Shown here: piece after piece, positions 25,674 to 36,067 of the stretch
Numbering within the stretch: position 1 is the stretch's first letter
Layout of the letters: every line of letters begins with the position of its first letter
The notes under the pieces: generated by a model
Told to the model about the DNA's origin: nothing
Seen by the model: the letters and a program-made list of their open reading frames with translations, nothing else
Databases searched by the model: none
Made by a program: the position numbers and the translations under genes
Source: Mycobacterium ostraviense
GTDB taxonomy: Bacteria; Actinomycetota; Actinomycetes; Mycobacteriales; Mycobacteriaceae
Reading direction: 5' to 3'
Assembly (NCBI RefSeq): GCF_002705925.1
Contig: NZ_NKRE01000001.1
Coordinates: 5,830,904-5,894,903, forward strand
Length of the DNA: 64,000 nt

Positions 25674-26855
25674 ATGAGCATTACCGGAGGAGGCCAGGCT
25701 GGCGCGTTTCACCTACCGCGGCTTGAATATTCGACGCTGCCGATGGCCGCCGACAGAGGCTTGGGATGGAAGACCTTGCGCGACGCGGGGCCGGTGGTGT
25801 TCATGAACGGTTGGTACTACCTGACGCGCCGCGAGGACGTGCTCGCAGCGCTGCGCGATACCACGGCGTTCTCGTCGCGGCAAGCGTTTCAGTCTCCGGG
25901 CAACCCGCTACCGTTGGTACCGCTCGGGTTCGATCCGCCGGAGCACACCCGATACCGGCGGATCCTGCAGCCGTACTTCAGCCCGGCTGCCTTGGCTAAG
26001 GTGCGGCCAACGCTGCAGAGCCACACCATCGCCATGATTGATGCCCTCGCCCCCCGGGGTGAGTGTGAGGCGATGGCCGATTTCGCGAATCTGTTTCCGT
26101 TTCAGCTGTTTCTGGTGCTCTACGGTCTGCCGGTGGCCGACCGTGACCGCCTGATTGCCTGGAAGGACGCCGTCATTGCCATGTCGGACCGGCCTTACCC
26201 GACCGAGGCCGATGCCGCTGCAACGCATGAGCTGTTCGAATATCTCGCACAAGCGATCACCGAACGCAAACAGAACCCGGGCCCGGACGTCTTGTCACAG
26301 GTGCTCATCGGTGATGACCCACTGAGCGAGGTCGAGGTGCTGGGGCTGAGTCACCTGTTGATACTCGCTGGGTTGGACACCGTGACCGCGGCGGTGGGTT
26401 TTTGTCTGCTGGAACTCGCGCGCCGGCCGGATCTGCGCGCCATGCTCCGCGACAATCCCAAGCAAATCCGGGTGTTCATCGAGGAGATCGTCCGGCTCGA
26501 ACCATCGGCCCCGGTGGCACCGCGAATCACCACCCAGGTCGTCGATGTCGGGGGTATGACGCTACCCGCCGGTTCCCCGGTGCGACTGTGCATGGCCGCG
26601 GTAAATCGCGACGGCACCGACGCGATGTCCACCGACGAGTTGGTCATGGATGGAAAAGTGCACCGCCACTGGGGATTTGGCGGCGGGCCGCACCGGTGCC
26701 TGGGTTCTCATCTGGCGCGTTTGGAGCTGACCCTGGTGGTCGGCGAATGGCTGAAGCGGATTCCCGACTTCGGCCTGGCTCCTGGATACACGCCCGAGAT
26801 CCGATTTCCGTCAAAGTCCTTCGCGCTCAAGACGTTACCGCTGCGTTGGGGCTGA
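25674..26855 (+). CDS. cyp143: Cytochrome P450 CYP143
   Basis: A 393-residue soluble P450. It has an I-helix with AGLDTVT, an EEIVR (ExxR) motif and the haem loop FGGGPHRCLG with Cys342 as the thiolate ligand. The usual acid-alcohol pair of the I-helix reads D-T. The substrate is unknown. It lies inside the ESX-5 region between the substrate genes and eccC5, on the opposite strand, as Rv1785c does. The ribosome binding site is weak (GAAGAG), so the start is fair rather than certain. Confidence 0.94.
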   Translation: MSITGGGQAGAFHLPRLEYSTLPMAADRGLGWKTLRDAGPVVFMNGWYYLTRREDVLAALRDTTAFSSRQAFQSPGNPLPLVPLGFDPPEHTRYRRILQPYFSPAALAKVRPTLQSHTIAMIDALAPRGECEAMADFANLFPFQLFLVLYGLPVADRDRLIAWKDAVIAMSDRPYPTEADAAATHELFEYLAQAITERKQNPGPDVLSQVLIGDDPLSEVEVLGLSHLLILAGLDTVTAAVGFCLLELARRPDLRAMLRDNPKQIRVFIEEIVRLEPSAPVAPRITTQVVDVGGMTLPAGSPVRLCMAAVNRDGTDAMSTDELVMDGKVHRHWGFGGGPHRCLGSHLARLELTLVVGEWLKRIPDFGLAPGYTPEIRFPSKSFALKTLPLRWG

Positions 26856-26882
26856 CTCAGCCAACCTCAGCCAACCCCAACG
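26844..26882. terminator. Hairpin between convergent cyp143 and eccC5
   Basis: CGTTGGGG (26844-26851) pairs with CCCCAACG (26875-26882), and a nested GGCTGA-C-TCAGCC can also pair. The cyp143 stop codon lies inside the stem. It sits between two convergent genes and could act in both directions. Confidence 0.5.
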
Positions 26883-26896
26883 CGGCGCTGACGGTC

Positions 26897-29800
26897 TTAC
26901 CTTCGCCACTCGGTGGCGGCGACCTGCACGAACACCCCGGTGTCCTCGGCCATCAGCAGGCCGCGGCCACGGGGCAGCGGACCGCCCTTCATCTTGCCGC
27001 GGATGAAGCCCTCGTCCGGATCGGCGTCCATCACCAGCAGTGGCGCATTGGCCTGATGCAGCGCGCGCAGCATCGGGTCGCTGCCTGCCGAAGACCAGCC
27101 GCCGAAGGTACGGGTGACGATCACGTGCAAGCCGACATCGGCAGCCCGGTTGACGAACGGAACAACCTTGTGCAACGGCGAATCGAAGCCCGGCGGCAGC
27201 TGCTGGATGTCGTCGACGATCAAGAAGATCTCCGGCCCGCTCCACCACGAGCGCGACAACAGCTCCTCGGCGGACAAACCGGGCGGCGGCTCACGGCCCG
27301 CCAGGGCCGCCGACAGCTCACCCATCATCGCCACAACGCCGTCGAGGTTGTAGGCGAACTTCTCCATATAGTCCGAACCCAGCGCGGTCAGCAACTGCCG
27401 GCGCGGGTCGACCAGCCAAACCTGCGCGGAGGGCCGCCCGGGGGGCGGCGGCGGCGCGCTGCTGGCGCCCGGCGCGTAGAGCCGCCCGATTTCGGACATG
27501 ATCGTCGCCAGCGTCGTCGTGCGCCCGCATTCGCGTCGACCGGTCACCATCAGGTGCGAGTTCTCGGCGAAATTGAGGTAGACCGGCTGCAGATCCAATT
27601 CCGATATTGCCCAGGCGATTCCGCCGGCACCCACGCCTTGACGGGTGTCGCGTGCGGCCAGCTCGCGCACCTGTTCCACGCCGAACCGTGCCGGCAGGCG
27701 GCGCACTGGCGGGGCTTGGGCGGTTGTCAGCCGGCTCACCGCCGCGACCACACTGTCGCACTCGAAGACGTTGGCGGGCGTGCTGCCCAGCGCCGGCCGC
27801 GCCACCAGGGTGTGCAGACCCGCCTGCGGGTCGCTGTCCAATCGGACGTAGTTGACCGCAACCATGCCGCGGCCGGGCTTGACGGGAACATCCTTGGCGA
27901 AGCGGGAACGCACCAGCTTGGCGTCCTCCACCGCAGCCAACCGCAGTTCGACCCGGGAACCGAAACCACTGCGCACCGGCGGCCGCAGCTCCGATTCGCG
28001 ATCCGCGGTGACCACCACGTGCACCCCGAACGAGGGGCCCTGGTTGATGATCAGGTTGACCTGCTCGATCAGTACTTCGTTTTCTTCGGCCAGCGCCCGG
28101 TAGTTGTCGATCACCAGGTACACATCGCCGAACCCGTCGTTGGGTACCGGCCCGGCTTCTCCGCCGAACTTGCGCCGGCGGAACATCTCCATCGACGCGA
28201 TGCCGTGTTCAAGGAAGCTCCGTTTGCGCTCGCGCACCAGCGCCAGCAATTCGGCCACTGTCCGGCGCACGCCATAGGGGTCGGTGGGACCGGCGACCTC
28301 ACCCACATGCGGGAAGCGCGCCACTGTGGTCAGCGCGGTGCTGCTGTACGCCAGGCAGTAGAACTGAACTTGCTCGGGAGTATGGGTCAGCGCCGCCGAG
28401 CAGATCAGCGTCTGCAGAGCGGTGGTCTTGCCCGAACCGCCCGCGCCCAGGATCAAGACGTTGGCACCGGGGCCTGAGGTGTCGACCGTCCACGGTGGCT
28501 GGTCGTGCTTGAAGGGGCGGTCGATGATCCCGATCGGAAACACCAGATTCCGCGCCGAGCCGTAGTCCTTCTGCCACGGGTGGCCGAGGAACCGGTTGAC
28601 CAGCTCATCGATGGCAATCGGAACGGTCAGCGGCGGCTGCCACAGCCGGTAGGGCTCGAATTTGATCTTGCGCAGCTGGTCGATGATCACCGTCCCGACC
28701 TTGGGTGTCCGGACGCCTTCTTCCTCTTCGGCGTCGGCGGCCTCGACCTCGATCACCTCGCCGTTGCCATGCGTGACGGCCGCCTCGATTTGCGGCCCAC
28801 CCACACTCACCTCCAGCGGCGTGAACGAATTGGTAAATAGCTGCGGCCGGATGTAGTCGATGTTGTGCACCAGAACGGGAGCTTCGTCACCGTCGATGGT
28901 GCCGCCGGGGGCGTAGTAGTCGCGCCACAGGAACTCGGCCTGGAAGCGGGTGATGTCCTCGAGGCTCCGGCGGAAGTAACCCAGACCGGCCTGTGCTGGC
29001 AGGTTCACCGCATTCGGCACGCCGGCGGCCTGGGCGGCCCCGGCGGTACGCGCCTTCAGCACCAGGCGATAACCCATGTTCTCCATGAGCTTTTCGGCCC
29101 GGCTCTCGATGGTCTGCGAGGCCATCATCAAATGGATCCAATACGCACGACCCTGCCGGCCGATCGAGTCGAGCACGTCGACCGCGGTCGGCATGATCCG
29201 GAACCATTCGTAGAACTCGTCGATGACCACCACGAGCATCGGCAACGGCGGCATGTCCTGGCCGCGGGCCCGCATCCGGAGGCGTACCGAGTTGTACTCC
29301 TTGGCGTCGTCGACACCGGCGCTGTCGCATACCGCCTTACGGCGGGCGATCTCGCCCCACAACGCATCCAGGAAGCGTTCCATCAACGCCTGGTCTTCTT
29401 CGAGGTCGGTGATGATGCGCGACACGTGCGGCACCCCGGCGAACGGCTTGACCGCCGAACCACCCTTGAGGTCGGCCAACACGAACTGCAGTTCCTCGGG
29501 CGGATGGCTCAGCATCAGCGACTCGATCACGGTTCGCACCAGCGTCGACTTCCCGGAACCCGTCGTTCCGGACATGACGCCGTGCGGGCCGTCACCACCT
29601 TCGTCCAGCGACTTCATGTCCAAGAACAGCAGTTCGCCGTTGTCGGAGCGGTTACCGAACGGCGCCCGCAATCGCGACCGGCCCATCGTGTCGGTGCGGT
29701 TGCCCCACAGCGAGTCGAAGTCGATGCTGCCCGGGTCGTCAATTCCGTAGTAGGACAAGATGTCTCGGGCACCGATGTGGGCGACCCGCTGACCGATCTC

Positions 29801-31063
29801 TTCGTAGGCCTCGGCGAGCCGCCACTGCGCCAATTTCTGGGAGAACTCTTCGGCCTCCGCGATGCTCATCTGGTCGCTCAGTGCGAAAAACCAGGCCTTG
29901 TCGTCGATCACCATCCAGGTGTCGCGGTCGCGGGGCAGCGCCTCGATCACACCCTTCTCGTCGAATTCCAGCTTGCGCTCCGGGACGTCGGTCCACATCG
30001 ACGAGCCGGTCAGGTCGAAGAACGTCACCCCGTCCACGCCTTCGGCACTGATCACGTACTCCCACTGCGGGTCGTCGACATCAGCGATGATAACGGTGTG
30101 CGGTGTCGGCGTCTGCGCCGACGAGCTGGCGTGCCGGGGCGTGAACGACCCACGCCCGGCGAACAATTCGGCTTGCTCGGCGGCGAACTCGCGGACCGAG
30201 CTGTAGACCATCCGCGCATTACCGGCCGCATCGTGACGCCGTGAGTCACCGAAGTGCGGAAGCCACTTCACCCAGTCCCACTCGTCCAAATCGGAACTGA
30301 CCACGATCAACTGCACATGGTCGGGCCCATGGGAGAACGTCAGCTGGCAAATGATCGCCCGCATCAACCCCAGCACCTGCTCACGAGTCCCGACGAGCGC
30401 ATACCAGGGCTCAACCAGCAGCGAAACCATCTTCGGCAGGTTGTAGACGACGCTTTGATAGCGCCCGAACTCCTGAAGCGCCTTACCGGTCACCGGCTCG
30501 AGCTCGATGTCGGTCGGCATATTCTGCGGCTCGCCCCAGGTCACCTCCGGCCGCGTCATTCCCACGCCGACGCGCACGACGCCGAAGTTGAGGTCCTTGC
30601 CGTCGGGCTTGCGCTCCCACATCCGGGGTGATCCGACTGCTGCGGCGAGCGTGGTGGGCGCCGGGTGGAACCACCGGTAGTTGGAGTCCATGCTGTCGGC
30701 CGATTCCTGGGCCGTCTCGCGCAGCATGTCCAGCATCAACATGAACTGAGCGCGCATCGCGTCCAGCTTGGGACGGCTCATCTGCTGCTGGCCGCCGAAC
30801 CGGCCGCCGAACATCATCATCATCATCCCGCCGACCATGAAGATCGGGAAGATGGCGCCGGCGCCGCCGAACACGCGTGATCCGCTGGCGAACGTCATCG
30901 CGACCATGCCGCCCAGCAGGCCGATCACGACGACGCCCACCACGATCAGCCACCAGGGCTTGCCCTCGGGCGGCGGAATGCTCAGCGGTGTCGGCAGGAC
31001 GATGTTCTCCGGCTTGATGACCGGCGGCTTTTCCGCCGTCGGCCGGGCAAAACCACGTTTCAC
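26897..31063 (-). CDS. eccC5: ESX-5 FtsK/SpoIIIE-type ATPase EccC5
   Basis: A 1,388-residue motor protein. Two membrane helices lie at about 36-85. Three ATPase domains follow: Walker A GTTGSGKS at 499-506, GAGGSGKT at 873-880, and a degenerate third site (GRRECGRTT, near 1165), as is usual for EccC. The Walker B of domain 1 is LVVVIDE near 611-616. EccC recognises secretion signals and drives export. The GTG start at 31063 (KRGFARPTAEKPP follows) overlaps the eccB5 stop as GTGA. EccC5 is intact and unsplit. Confidence 0.97.
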   Translation of the reverse strand: MKRGFARPTAEKPPVIKPENIVLPTPLSIPPPEGKPWWLIVVGVVVIGLLGGMVAMTFASGSRVFGGAGAIFPIFMVGGMMMMMFGGRFGGQQQMSRPKLDAMRAQFMLMLDMLRETAQESADSMDSNYRWFHPAPTTLAAAVGSPRMWERKPDGKDLNFGVVRVGVGMTRPEVTWGEPQNMPTDIELEPVTGKALQEFGRYQSVVYNLPKMVSLLVEPWYALVGTREQVLGLMRAIICQLTFSHGPDHVQLIVVSSDLDEWDWVKWLPHFGDSRRHDAAGNARMVYSSVREFAAEQAELFAGRGSFTPRHASSSAQTPTPHTVIIADVDDPQWEYVISAEGVDGVTFFDLTGSSMWTDVPERKLEFDEKGVIEALPRDRDTWMVIDDKAWFFALSDQMSIAEAEEFSQKLAQWRLAEAYEEIGQRVAHIGARDILSYYGIDDPGSIDFDSLWGNRTDTMGRSRLRAPFGNRSDNGELLFLDMKSLDEGGDGPHGVMSGTTGSGKSTLVRTVIESLMLSHPPEELQFVLADLKGGSAVKPFAGVPHVSRIITDLEEDQALMERFLDALWGEIARRKAVCDSAGVDDAKEYNSVRLRMRARGQDMPPLPMLVVVIDEFYEWFRIMPTAVDVLDSIGRQGRAYWIHLMMASQTIESRAEKLMENMGYRLVLKARTAGAAQAAGVPNAVNLPAQAGLGYFRRSLEDITRFQAEFLWRDYYAPGGTIDGDEAPVLVHNIDYIRPQLFTNSFTPLEVSVGGPQIEAAVTHGNGEVIEVEAADAEEEEGVRTPKVGTVIIDQLRKIKFEPYRLWQPPLTVPIAIDELVNRFLGHPWQKDYGSARNLVFPIGIIDRPFKHDQPPWTVDTSGPGANVLILGAGGSGKTTALQTLICSAALTHTPEQVQFYCLAYSSTALTTVARFPHVGEVAGPTDPYGVRRTVAELLALVRERKRSFLEHGIASMEMFRRRKFGGEAGPVPNDGFGDVYLVIDNYRALAEENEVLIEQVNLIINQGPSFGVHVVVTADRESELRPPVRSGFGSRVELRLAAVEDAKLVRSRFAKDVPVKPGRGMVAVNYVRLDSDPQAGLHTLVARPALGSTPANVFECDSVVAAVSRLTTAQAPPVRRLPARFGVEQVRELAARDTRQGVGAGGIAWAISELDLQPVYLNFAENSHLMVTGRRECGRTTTLATIMSEIGRLYAPGASSAPPPPPGRPSAQVWLVDPRRQLLTALGSDYMEKFAYNLDGVVAMMGELSAALAGREPPPGLSAEELLSRSWWSGPEIFLIVDDIQQLPPGFDSPLHKVVPFVNRAADVGLHVIVTRTFGGWSSAGSDPMLRALHQANAPLLVMDADPDEGFIRGKMKGGPLPRGRGLLMAEDTGVFVQVAATEWRR

Positions 31064-32580
31064 TTGGGTACCACCAATTCTGCGGGGGTCATGTCCATGG
31101 GTAGGGTGTCGTGTTCGACCAGCGCATCGGCTCTGGACAGCGTGGGACCCTGCGGCAGCAGTCGCAGCGCCACCCACGGGGCCATGCTCGGGGCCAGGCT
31201 CAGCCCCAACGCCTCGCGGGCTTCCTTGGTGTCCTCCACCCCGAACCGAGCGCCCGCGTCGGTGAGCCACCACAGCGATTCGGTGGTCTGTGCGGCGGGG
31301 TTGTTACCAGTGACGGCCACGAAGTTGGCGTAGTCGGGTCCGAAATAGACGTGGTCGGCCTCACGGCCGCTCATGTCGGCCTTGACCAGATCAACCACCT
31401 TGTGCATTTCGTGGGTTGCGACCGGGATGGTAGGCCCGGAGATCACCTTGACGCGGGCCCGGTTCTCACCCCTGGTCCGTTCCCACCACCAGCACGTCGA
31501 CGGATTTTCCCGAATGTCCAGCACATTGAGCGGTTCATCCGGGTAGGCGGACAGATCGATCCTGTTGACGACGGGCATCTTGGCCAACGCCGAGGGTTCC
31601 ACCGTCACCGGTTTGGTGTTGCCCGGGCGCCCGGCGTTCTGCATGATCTGGGCCACCAGAGGCGGCAAGGTCTGCACCCCGTCGGCCAAGACCAGCGAAT
31701 ACTGTTGCGGCCCACTGATTTGCGGCGTGACGAGCACCGTACCCACCGGACCGGGAGCACCGGGGAAAGTCGCCGGAGCACCCGCGTTGGGTACCTCGGG
31801 CACCAGCAGCTCGGGCCCCACCGGCAGGGCGTCGTAGAGCGCATGGCTCATCGGTCGGGCCTGACTGACCTGTTCCGGAGTCAACCCCAGCGGCAGCAGC
31901 ACCGACCGGTTCGTGGCGTCGATGCGCGACCGGCGCCCCTCGCGGATCACCCAGGCGTCTCCGGCATAGCTGAGCACCACGGCATCGGAACCCTTCAATA
32001 CCCGCCGGTGGCTGCTGAGATCGGGAGTGCCGTCAATGACGGTGACGGAGACCCCTTGCGCCGACCCGAGGCTCGACGAGGTGGACACGGTGTCACACAC
32101 CAGCCATGACGACGACGGCGGACTCTTCGGGTAGAACTGATTCGGCGCGCCCGGGATGCCCACCAGCGGCCCGTGCGGTTGGTTGGCGATCTGGCTTCCC
32201 TTAACCAGATGCGGGTTGTCCGGCCGCCCGGTGATCAGCCGCGCCGACGCCAAGTTCAGCGCGGGATACAGCCGGTCCCCTACCCGGACGAAGAGCGCGC
32301 CCGAATCCCGGTCGGCGATGATCGGCGACTCGTTCAACTGGCCTGACGGGCTGATGAACGACCACAGCAACGCGCCCAGGCAGATCACCAGGGCCGCGGA
32401 CACCGATGCGACCACCGCCAGCGTCTGACGCCGGCCAGGTTCGATCTCCATGCGCACCCGCCAGCGGGTCAATGCCATCGCGGTTCGGCGCGCCAGGAAC
32501 TGATAACCCGTTACCTGGGTCCGCGTGGACAATCCGAGGCCGTACCCCGACCCCCGCTGCCCGCGGCTCTCTTCAGCCAC
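31060..32580 (-). CDS. eccB5: ESX-5 membrane component EccB5
   Basis: A 506-residue protein with a cytosolic N-terminus (about 1-53), a single membrane helix (about 54-76, LAVVASVSAALVICLGALLW) and a large periplasmic domain containing paired Cys. EccB links the periplasmic part of the ESX-5 complex to MycP5. The length equals that of the M. tuberculosis protein as remembered. It is the first gene of the eccB5-eccC5 pair and diverges from malQ. Confidence 0.97.
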   Translation of the reverse strand: MAEESRGQRGSGYGLGLSTRTQVTGYQFLARRTAMALTRWRVRMEIEPGRRQTLAVVASVSAALVICLGALLWSFISPSGQLNESPIIADRDSGALFVRVGDRLYPALNLASARLITGRPDNPHLVKGSQIANQPHGPLVGIPGAPNQFYPKSPPSSSWLVCDTVSTSSSLGSAQGVSVTVIDGTPDLSSHRRVLKGSDAVVLSYAGDAWVIREGRRSRIDATNRSVLLPLGLTPEQVSQARPMSHALYDALPVGPELLVPEVPNAGAPATFPGAPGPVGTVLVTPQISGPQQYSLVLADGVQTLPPLVAQIMQNAGRPGNTKPVTVEPSALAKMPVVNRIDLSAYPDEPLNVLDIRENPSTCWWWERTRGENRARVKVISGPTIPVATHEMHKVVDLVKADMSGREADHVYFGPDYANFVAVTGNNPAAQTTESLWWLTDAGARFGVEDTKEAREALGLSLAPSMAPWVALRLLPQGPTLSRADALVEHDTLPMDMTPAELVVPK

Positions 32581-32900
32581 GCTAGATCACCTTCCGGTCT
32601 GTTCAGAACGCCTGGATATTGGCCCAAATTGTGGAGAAATGCTGACGACATCGATAACCGTAGGGCACCCGAAAGGACGGCGCCATACGGCCCTTACCGC
32701 ACTAGATCCCCCAAGGATTTCGTCGTGTCTTCATTGCATCGTAGCGACCAATCGCCGTCTCGGCGCGCGGAAATGTTGCGCCCGGTTTAACGTCTCTGAC
32801 CTGGGAAGTAAACGCGCGGTGCGGGGAGGTCGCGGCGAACCGGACAAGCCAGACCGCCCCGCCGTCCGCGCGCAGCGGTGTTGGACGCAAGATGGGCGCC
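32581..32900. promoter_or_regulatory. Divergent control region of eccB5 and malQ
   Basis: 320 bases between the two divergent starts. It must carry promoters for both directions, but I do not see a clear -10/-35 pair or operator. Confidence 0.35.
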
Positions 32901-35045
32901 ATGACTGAGCTCGCGCCCTCGCTGGTCGAACTTGCCCGCCGACTCGGCATCGCCACCGAATACCAGGACTGGACCGGCCACGACGTGCGTGTCTCCGCGG
33001 AAACGCTGGTGGCGGTGCTTGCTGCGTTCGGCGTTGCCGCGCGCACCGAGGAGGAGCGCAACACCGCGCTGACGGAGCAACTCCGGTCGTACTGGGCCCG
33101 TCGGCTGCCGGCCACCATCGTCGCTCGCGCCGGCGCGCCGACGCGGTTCTGGGTGCACGTCACCCACGGCGCGCCGGCCGACGTGTGGTTGTGCCTCGAG
33201 GACGGCACGGTACGCGGCGGGGTGCAGCAGATCGACAACTTCACCCCGCCATTCGACCTGGACGGACGCTGGATCGGCGAAGCCAGCTTCGTGCTGCCCG
33301 CCGACCTACCGCTGGGGTATCACCGCGTGCAGCTGCGCTCCGGCGACGACGAGACCAGCACCGCACTCATCGTCACGCCGGACTGGGTCGGGCTGCCGGA
33401 AAAACTCGGCAACCGCCGAGCCTGGGGCCTGGCCACCCAGCTCTACAGCGTGCGGTCCCGACGGTCGTGGGGTATCGGCGATCTCACCGACCTGGCTGAC
33501 CTGGCGCTGTGGTCGGCTTACCGGCACGGCGCCGACTATGTCCTGGTCAACCCGCTGCACGCGGCGACACCGACAACACCCATGGAGCCGTCGCCGTACC
33601 TGCCGACCTCGCGGCGCTACTTCAACCCTCTCTACCTGCGTGTGGAGGCTATTCCCGAGTTCGGCGAGCTGGCCAAGCGCAGCCGAGTCCGGCAACTGCG
33701 CACCGACGTGCAGCAGCGGGCGGACCGGCTCGACACCATCGACCGGGACAGCGCGTGGCGCGCCAAACGCAAGGCTCTCGAGCTGATCCACCGAGTGCCG
33801 CGATCGGCAGGGCGCGAGCTGGCCTACGCCGCGTTCCGGTCCCGGGAGGGCCGTGCCCTGGACGACTTCGCCACCTGGTGCGCACTTGCCGAGAAGTACG
33901 GCGGTGACTGGCATCGATGGCCGAAGTCTTTGCGGCATCCCGATGCCCCCGGCGTCGCCGGTTTCGTGGACAAACACGCCGACGCGGTCGATTTCCACCG
34001 GTGGCTGCAATGGCAGCTGGACGAACAGCTCGCTGCGGCGCAGTCCGGGGCCACCCGGGCAGGAATGGCGTTGGGCATCATGCATGACCTCGCCGTGGGC
34101 GTCCACCCCGACGGGGCCGACGCATGGGCCCTGCAGGACGTGCTGGCGTCGGGCGTGACCGCCGGCGCGCCACCGGATGAGTTCAATCAGCTCGGTCAGG
34201 ACTGGTCCCAGCCGCCGTGGCGACCCGACCGGCTCGATGAGCAGGAGTATCGACCGTTTCGCGCTCTCATCCGGGCGGTGCTGCGGCACGCGGGCGGAGT
34301 CCGGATCGACCACATCATCGGGCTGTTCCGGCTGTGGTGGATCCCAGCGGGAGCGGCGCCGACTCATGGCACGTATGTGCGATACGACCACGAGGCGATG
34401 ATCGGCATCGTCGCGCTGGAAGCGCATCGGGCCGAAGCGGTCGTCGTCGGGGAGGATCTTGGCACCGTCGAACCGTGGGTGCGTGACTATCTATTCTTGC
34501 GCGGCCTGCTGGGCACCTCAATTCTCTGGTTCGAGCTGGATCGTGACGGAAATGGCGGTCCGCTGCCGGCCGAGCGCTGGCGCGAGTACTGCTTGTCGTC
34601 GGTCACCACTCACGACCTGCCGCCGACGGCCGGATATCTGGCCGGCGACCACGTGCGGCTGCGCGAGTCGCTCGGCTTGTTGACCCAGCCGGTGGAAGCC
34701 GAACTCGATGCGCATCGGGCCGATCAGGACGCCTGGATCGCGGAATTGCGCCGGGTCGGCCTGTTGGCGGACGGGGCCGAAGCCGACCCGGAGCAGACCC
34801 TGTTGGCCCTCTATCGATACCTCGGCCGAACGCCGTCACGCCTGTTGGGAGTTGTGTTGACCGACGCGGTCGGTGACCGGCGGACGCAGAATCAGCCAGG
34901 CACTACCGACGAGTACCCCAACTGGCGGGTTCCACTGACCAGTCCCGACGGCAAGCAGGTGCTGATCGAGGACATCTTCACGGACAAGAGGGCAGCCACG
35001 TTGGCTGAACTGATGCGAGCCGTGACGGCTCCTGCGGTCACCTGA
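32901..35045 (+). CDS. malQ: 4-alpha-glucanotransferase (amylomaltase)
   Basis: A 714-residue glycoside hydrolase family 77 enzyme, which transfers alpha-1,4-glucan segments in glycogen and maltodextrin metabolism. Active-site regions are clear: RIDHIIGLFRLWW (nucleophile Asp), VVGEDLGTV (acid/base Glu) and THDLPPTAGY (transition-state Asp). ATG 32901 (MTELAPSLVELARR) is preferred over ATG 32892, since homologues begin there; no strong ribosome binding site decides. It is the flank of ESX-5 in M. tuberculosis too (Rv1781c). Confidence 0.95.
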   Translation: MTELAPSLVELARRLGIATEYQDWTGHDVRVSAETLVAVLAAFGVAARTEEERNTALTEQLRSYWARRLPATIVARAGAPTRFWVHVTHGAPADVWLCLEDGTVRGGVQQIDNFTPPFDLDGRWIGEASFVLPADLPLGYHRVQLRSGDDETSTALIVTPDWVGLPEKLGNRRAWGLATQLYSVRSRRSWGIGDLTDLADLALWSAYRHGADYVLVNPLHAATPTTPMEPSPYLPTSRRYFNPLYLRVEAIPEFGELAKRSRVRQLRTDVQQRADRLDTIDRDSAWRAKRKALELIHRVPRSAGRELAYAAFRSREGRALDDFATWCALAEKYGGDWHRWPKSLRHPDAPGVAGFVDKHADAVDFHRWLQWQLDEQLAAAQSGATRAGMALGIMHDLAVGVHPDGADAWALQDVLASGVTAGAPPDEFNQLGQDWSQPPWRPDRLDEQEYRPFRALIRAVLRHAGGVRIDHIIGLFRLWWIPAGAAPTHGTYVRYDHEAMIGIVALEAHRAEAVVVGEDLGTVEPWVRDYLFLRGLLGTSILWFELDRDGNGGPLPAERWREYCLSSVTTHDLPPTAGYLAGDHVRLRESLGLLTQPVEAELDAHRADQDAWIAELRRVGLLADGAEADPEQTLLALYRYLGRTPSRLLGVVLTDAVGDRRTQNQPGTTDEYPNWRVPLTSPDGKQVLIEDIFTDKRAATLAELMRAVTAPAVT

Positions 35046-35163
35046 GGATCGTGCTGTTAGCGTCGGATGTCGTGACATCTACGCGGTGCGTCTCCCGCCC
35101 TCGCACGGCGGATGTCCCGGTACTCCCTGCGGCTGATGCCGCTGATCCCCACGGGGCGCACTG

Positions 35164-36051
35164 ATGGCAGCCACGCCCTCAGTGGGGGTGGTCGCCCCGG
35201 TTGCCGCCGGAGTCACCGCGGACCCAGAGTGGATGACCGCCTTCGCGTTGCACCTCGAGGCTTGCAACTTCGAATCGATCATCGTCGCGGAACACACCGT
35301 GCTGGTCACCACGTACGACAGCGTGTACCCGTACGACAGTTCCGGGCGGGTCGGGTTGGCCGCGGACTGCCCAATTCCCGACCCGCTCGATCTGCTCGGG
35401 TTTCTGGCCGGCCGGACGACGCGGCTCGGTTTGGCCACCGGAGTCTTGGTGCTGCCCAACCATCACCCGGTGGTGCTGGCCAAACGCGCGGCGACGATCG
35501 ATGCCCTCTCCGGCGGCAGGCTGCGGCTGTGCGTGGGTGTGGGGTGGCTCAAAGAAGAGCTCGAGGCTTGCGGGGCGGAGTTCGACAGCCGGGGCCGCAG
35601 GGCCGACGAACAGTTGGCGGTGCTGCGGACACTGTGGGCCGACCAACCGCACGGCGCTTCTCACCACGGCGAGTTCTTCAAGTTCGACAACGCCATGTGC
35701 TACCCCAAACCGGTTGGGCGGCTTCCGATTCACATCGGCGGGCACAGCCGGGCGGCCGCGCGCAGGGCCGGGCGCTTCGGCGAGGGCTTCCAGCCACTCG
35801 GCGTGGCCGGGCCGCAGCTCGCTGCGCTGATCGCGCTGATGCGTGCGGAGGCGTCCTCGGCCGGCCGCGATCCGGCATCCCTGGAGGTCTCTTTGGGCCA
35901 CCTGGTGACCAAGATCGACAGCGAACGCGCGGCCCTCCTCGTCGATGAAGGCGCCGACCGGATCGTGCTGGGCATGCCGTCGACCACCGATATCGAGCAG
36001 GCCAAAGACATCGTTTCGGCGTGCGCTCAGCGTCTGGGATTGGCTTCGTGA
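35164..36051 (+). CDS. LLM-class F420-dependent oxidoreductase
   Basis: A 295-residue TIM-barrel protein of the luciferase-like monooxygenase family. Typical elements are IIVAEHTVLV near the start, LGLATGVLVLPNHHPVVLAKRAATIDALSGGR mid-protein and GVGWLKEE. Mycobacterial members with this layout usually use coenzyme F420 for hydride transfer; the substrate is unknown. It follows malQ after 118 bases and is followed 16 bases later by a SnoaL-like gene, so these two are likely an operon. It is not at this locus in H37Rv as I remember it. Confidence 0.85.
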   Translation: MAATPSVGVVAPVAAGVTADPEWMTAFALHLEACNFESIIVAEHTVLVTTYDSVYPYDSSGRVGLAADCPIPDPLDLLGFLAGRTTRLGLATGVLVLPNHHPVVLAKRAATIDALSGGRLRLCVGVGWLKEELEACGAEFDSRGRRADEQLAVLRTLWADQPHGASHHGEFFKFDNAMCYPKPVGRLPIHIGGHSRAAARRAGRFGEGFQPLGVAGPQLAALIALMRAEASSAGRDPASLEVSLGHLVTKIDSERAALLVDEGADRIVLGMPSTTDIEQAKDIVSACAQRLGLAS

Positions 36052-36067
36052 GGTCTTTTGAGGTCTG

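Noticed and set aside
26402..30244. Plus-strand frames of 459-691 codons opposite eccC5 and at the end of cyp143
   Set aside because: Their codon use and composition (Arg/His/Gln-rich) fit shadow frames of cyp143 and eccC5, whose products are clear.
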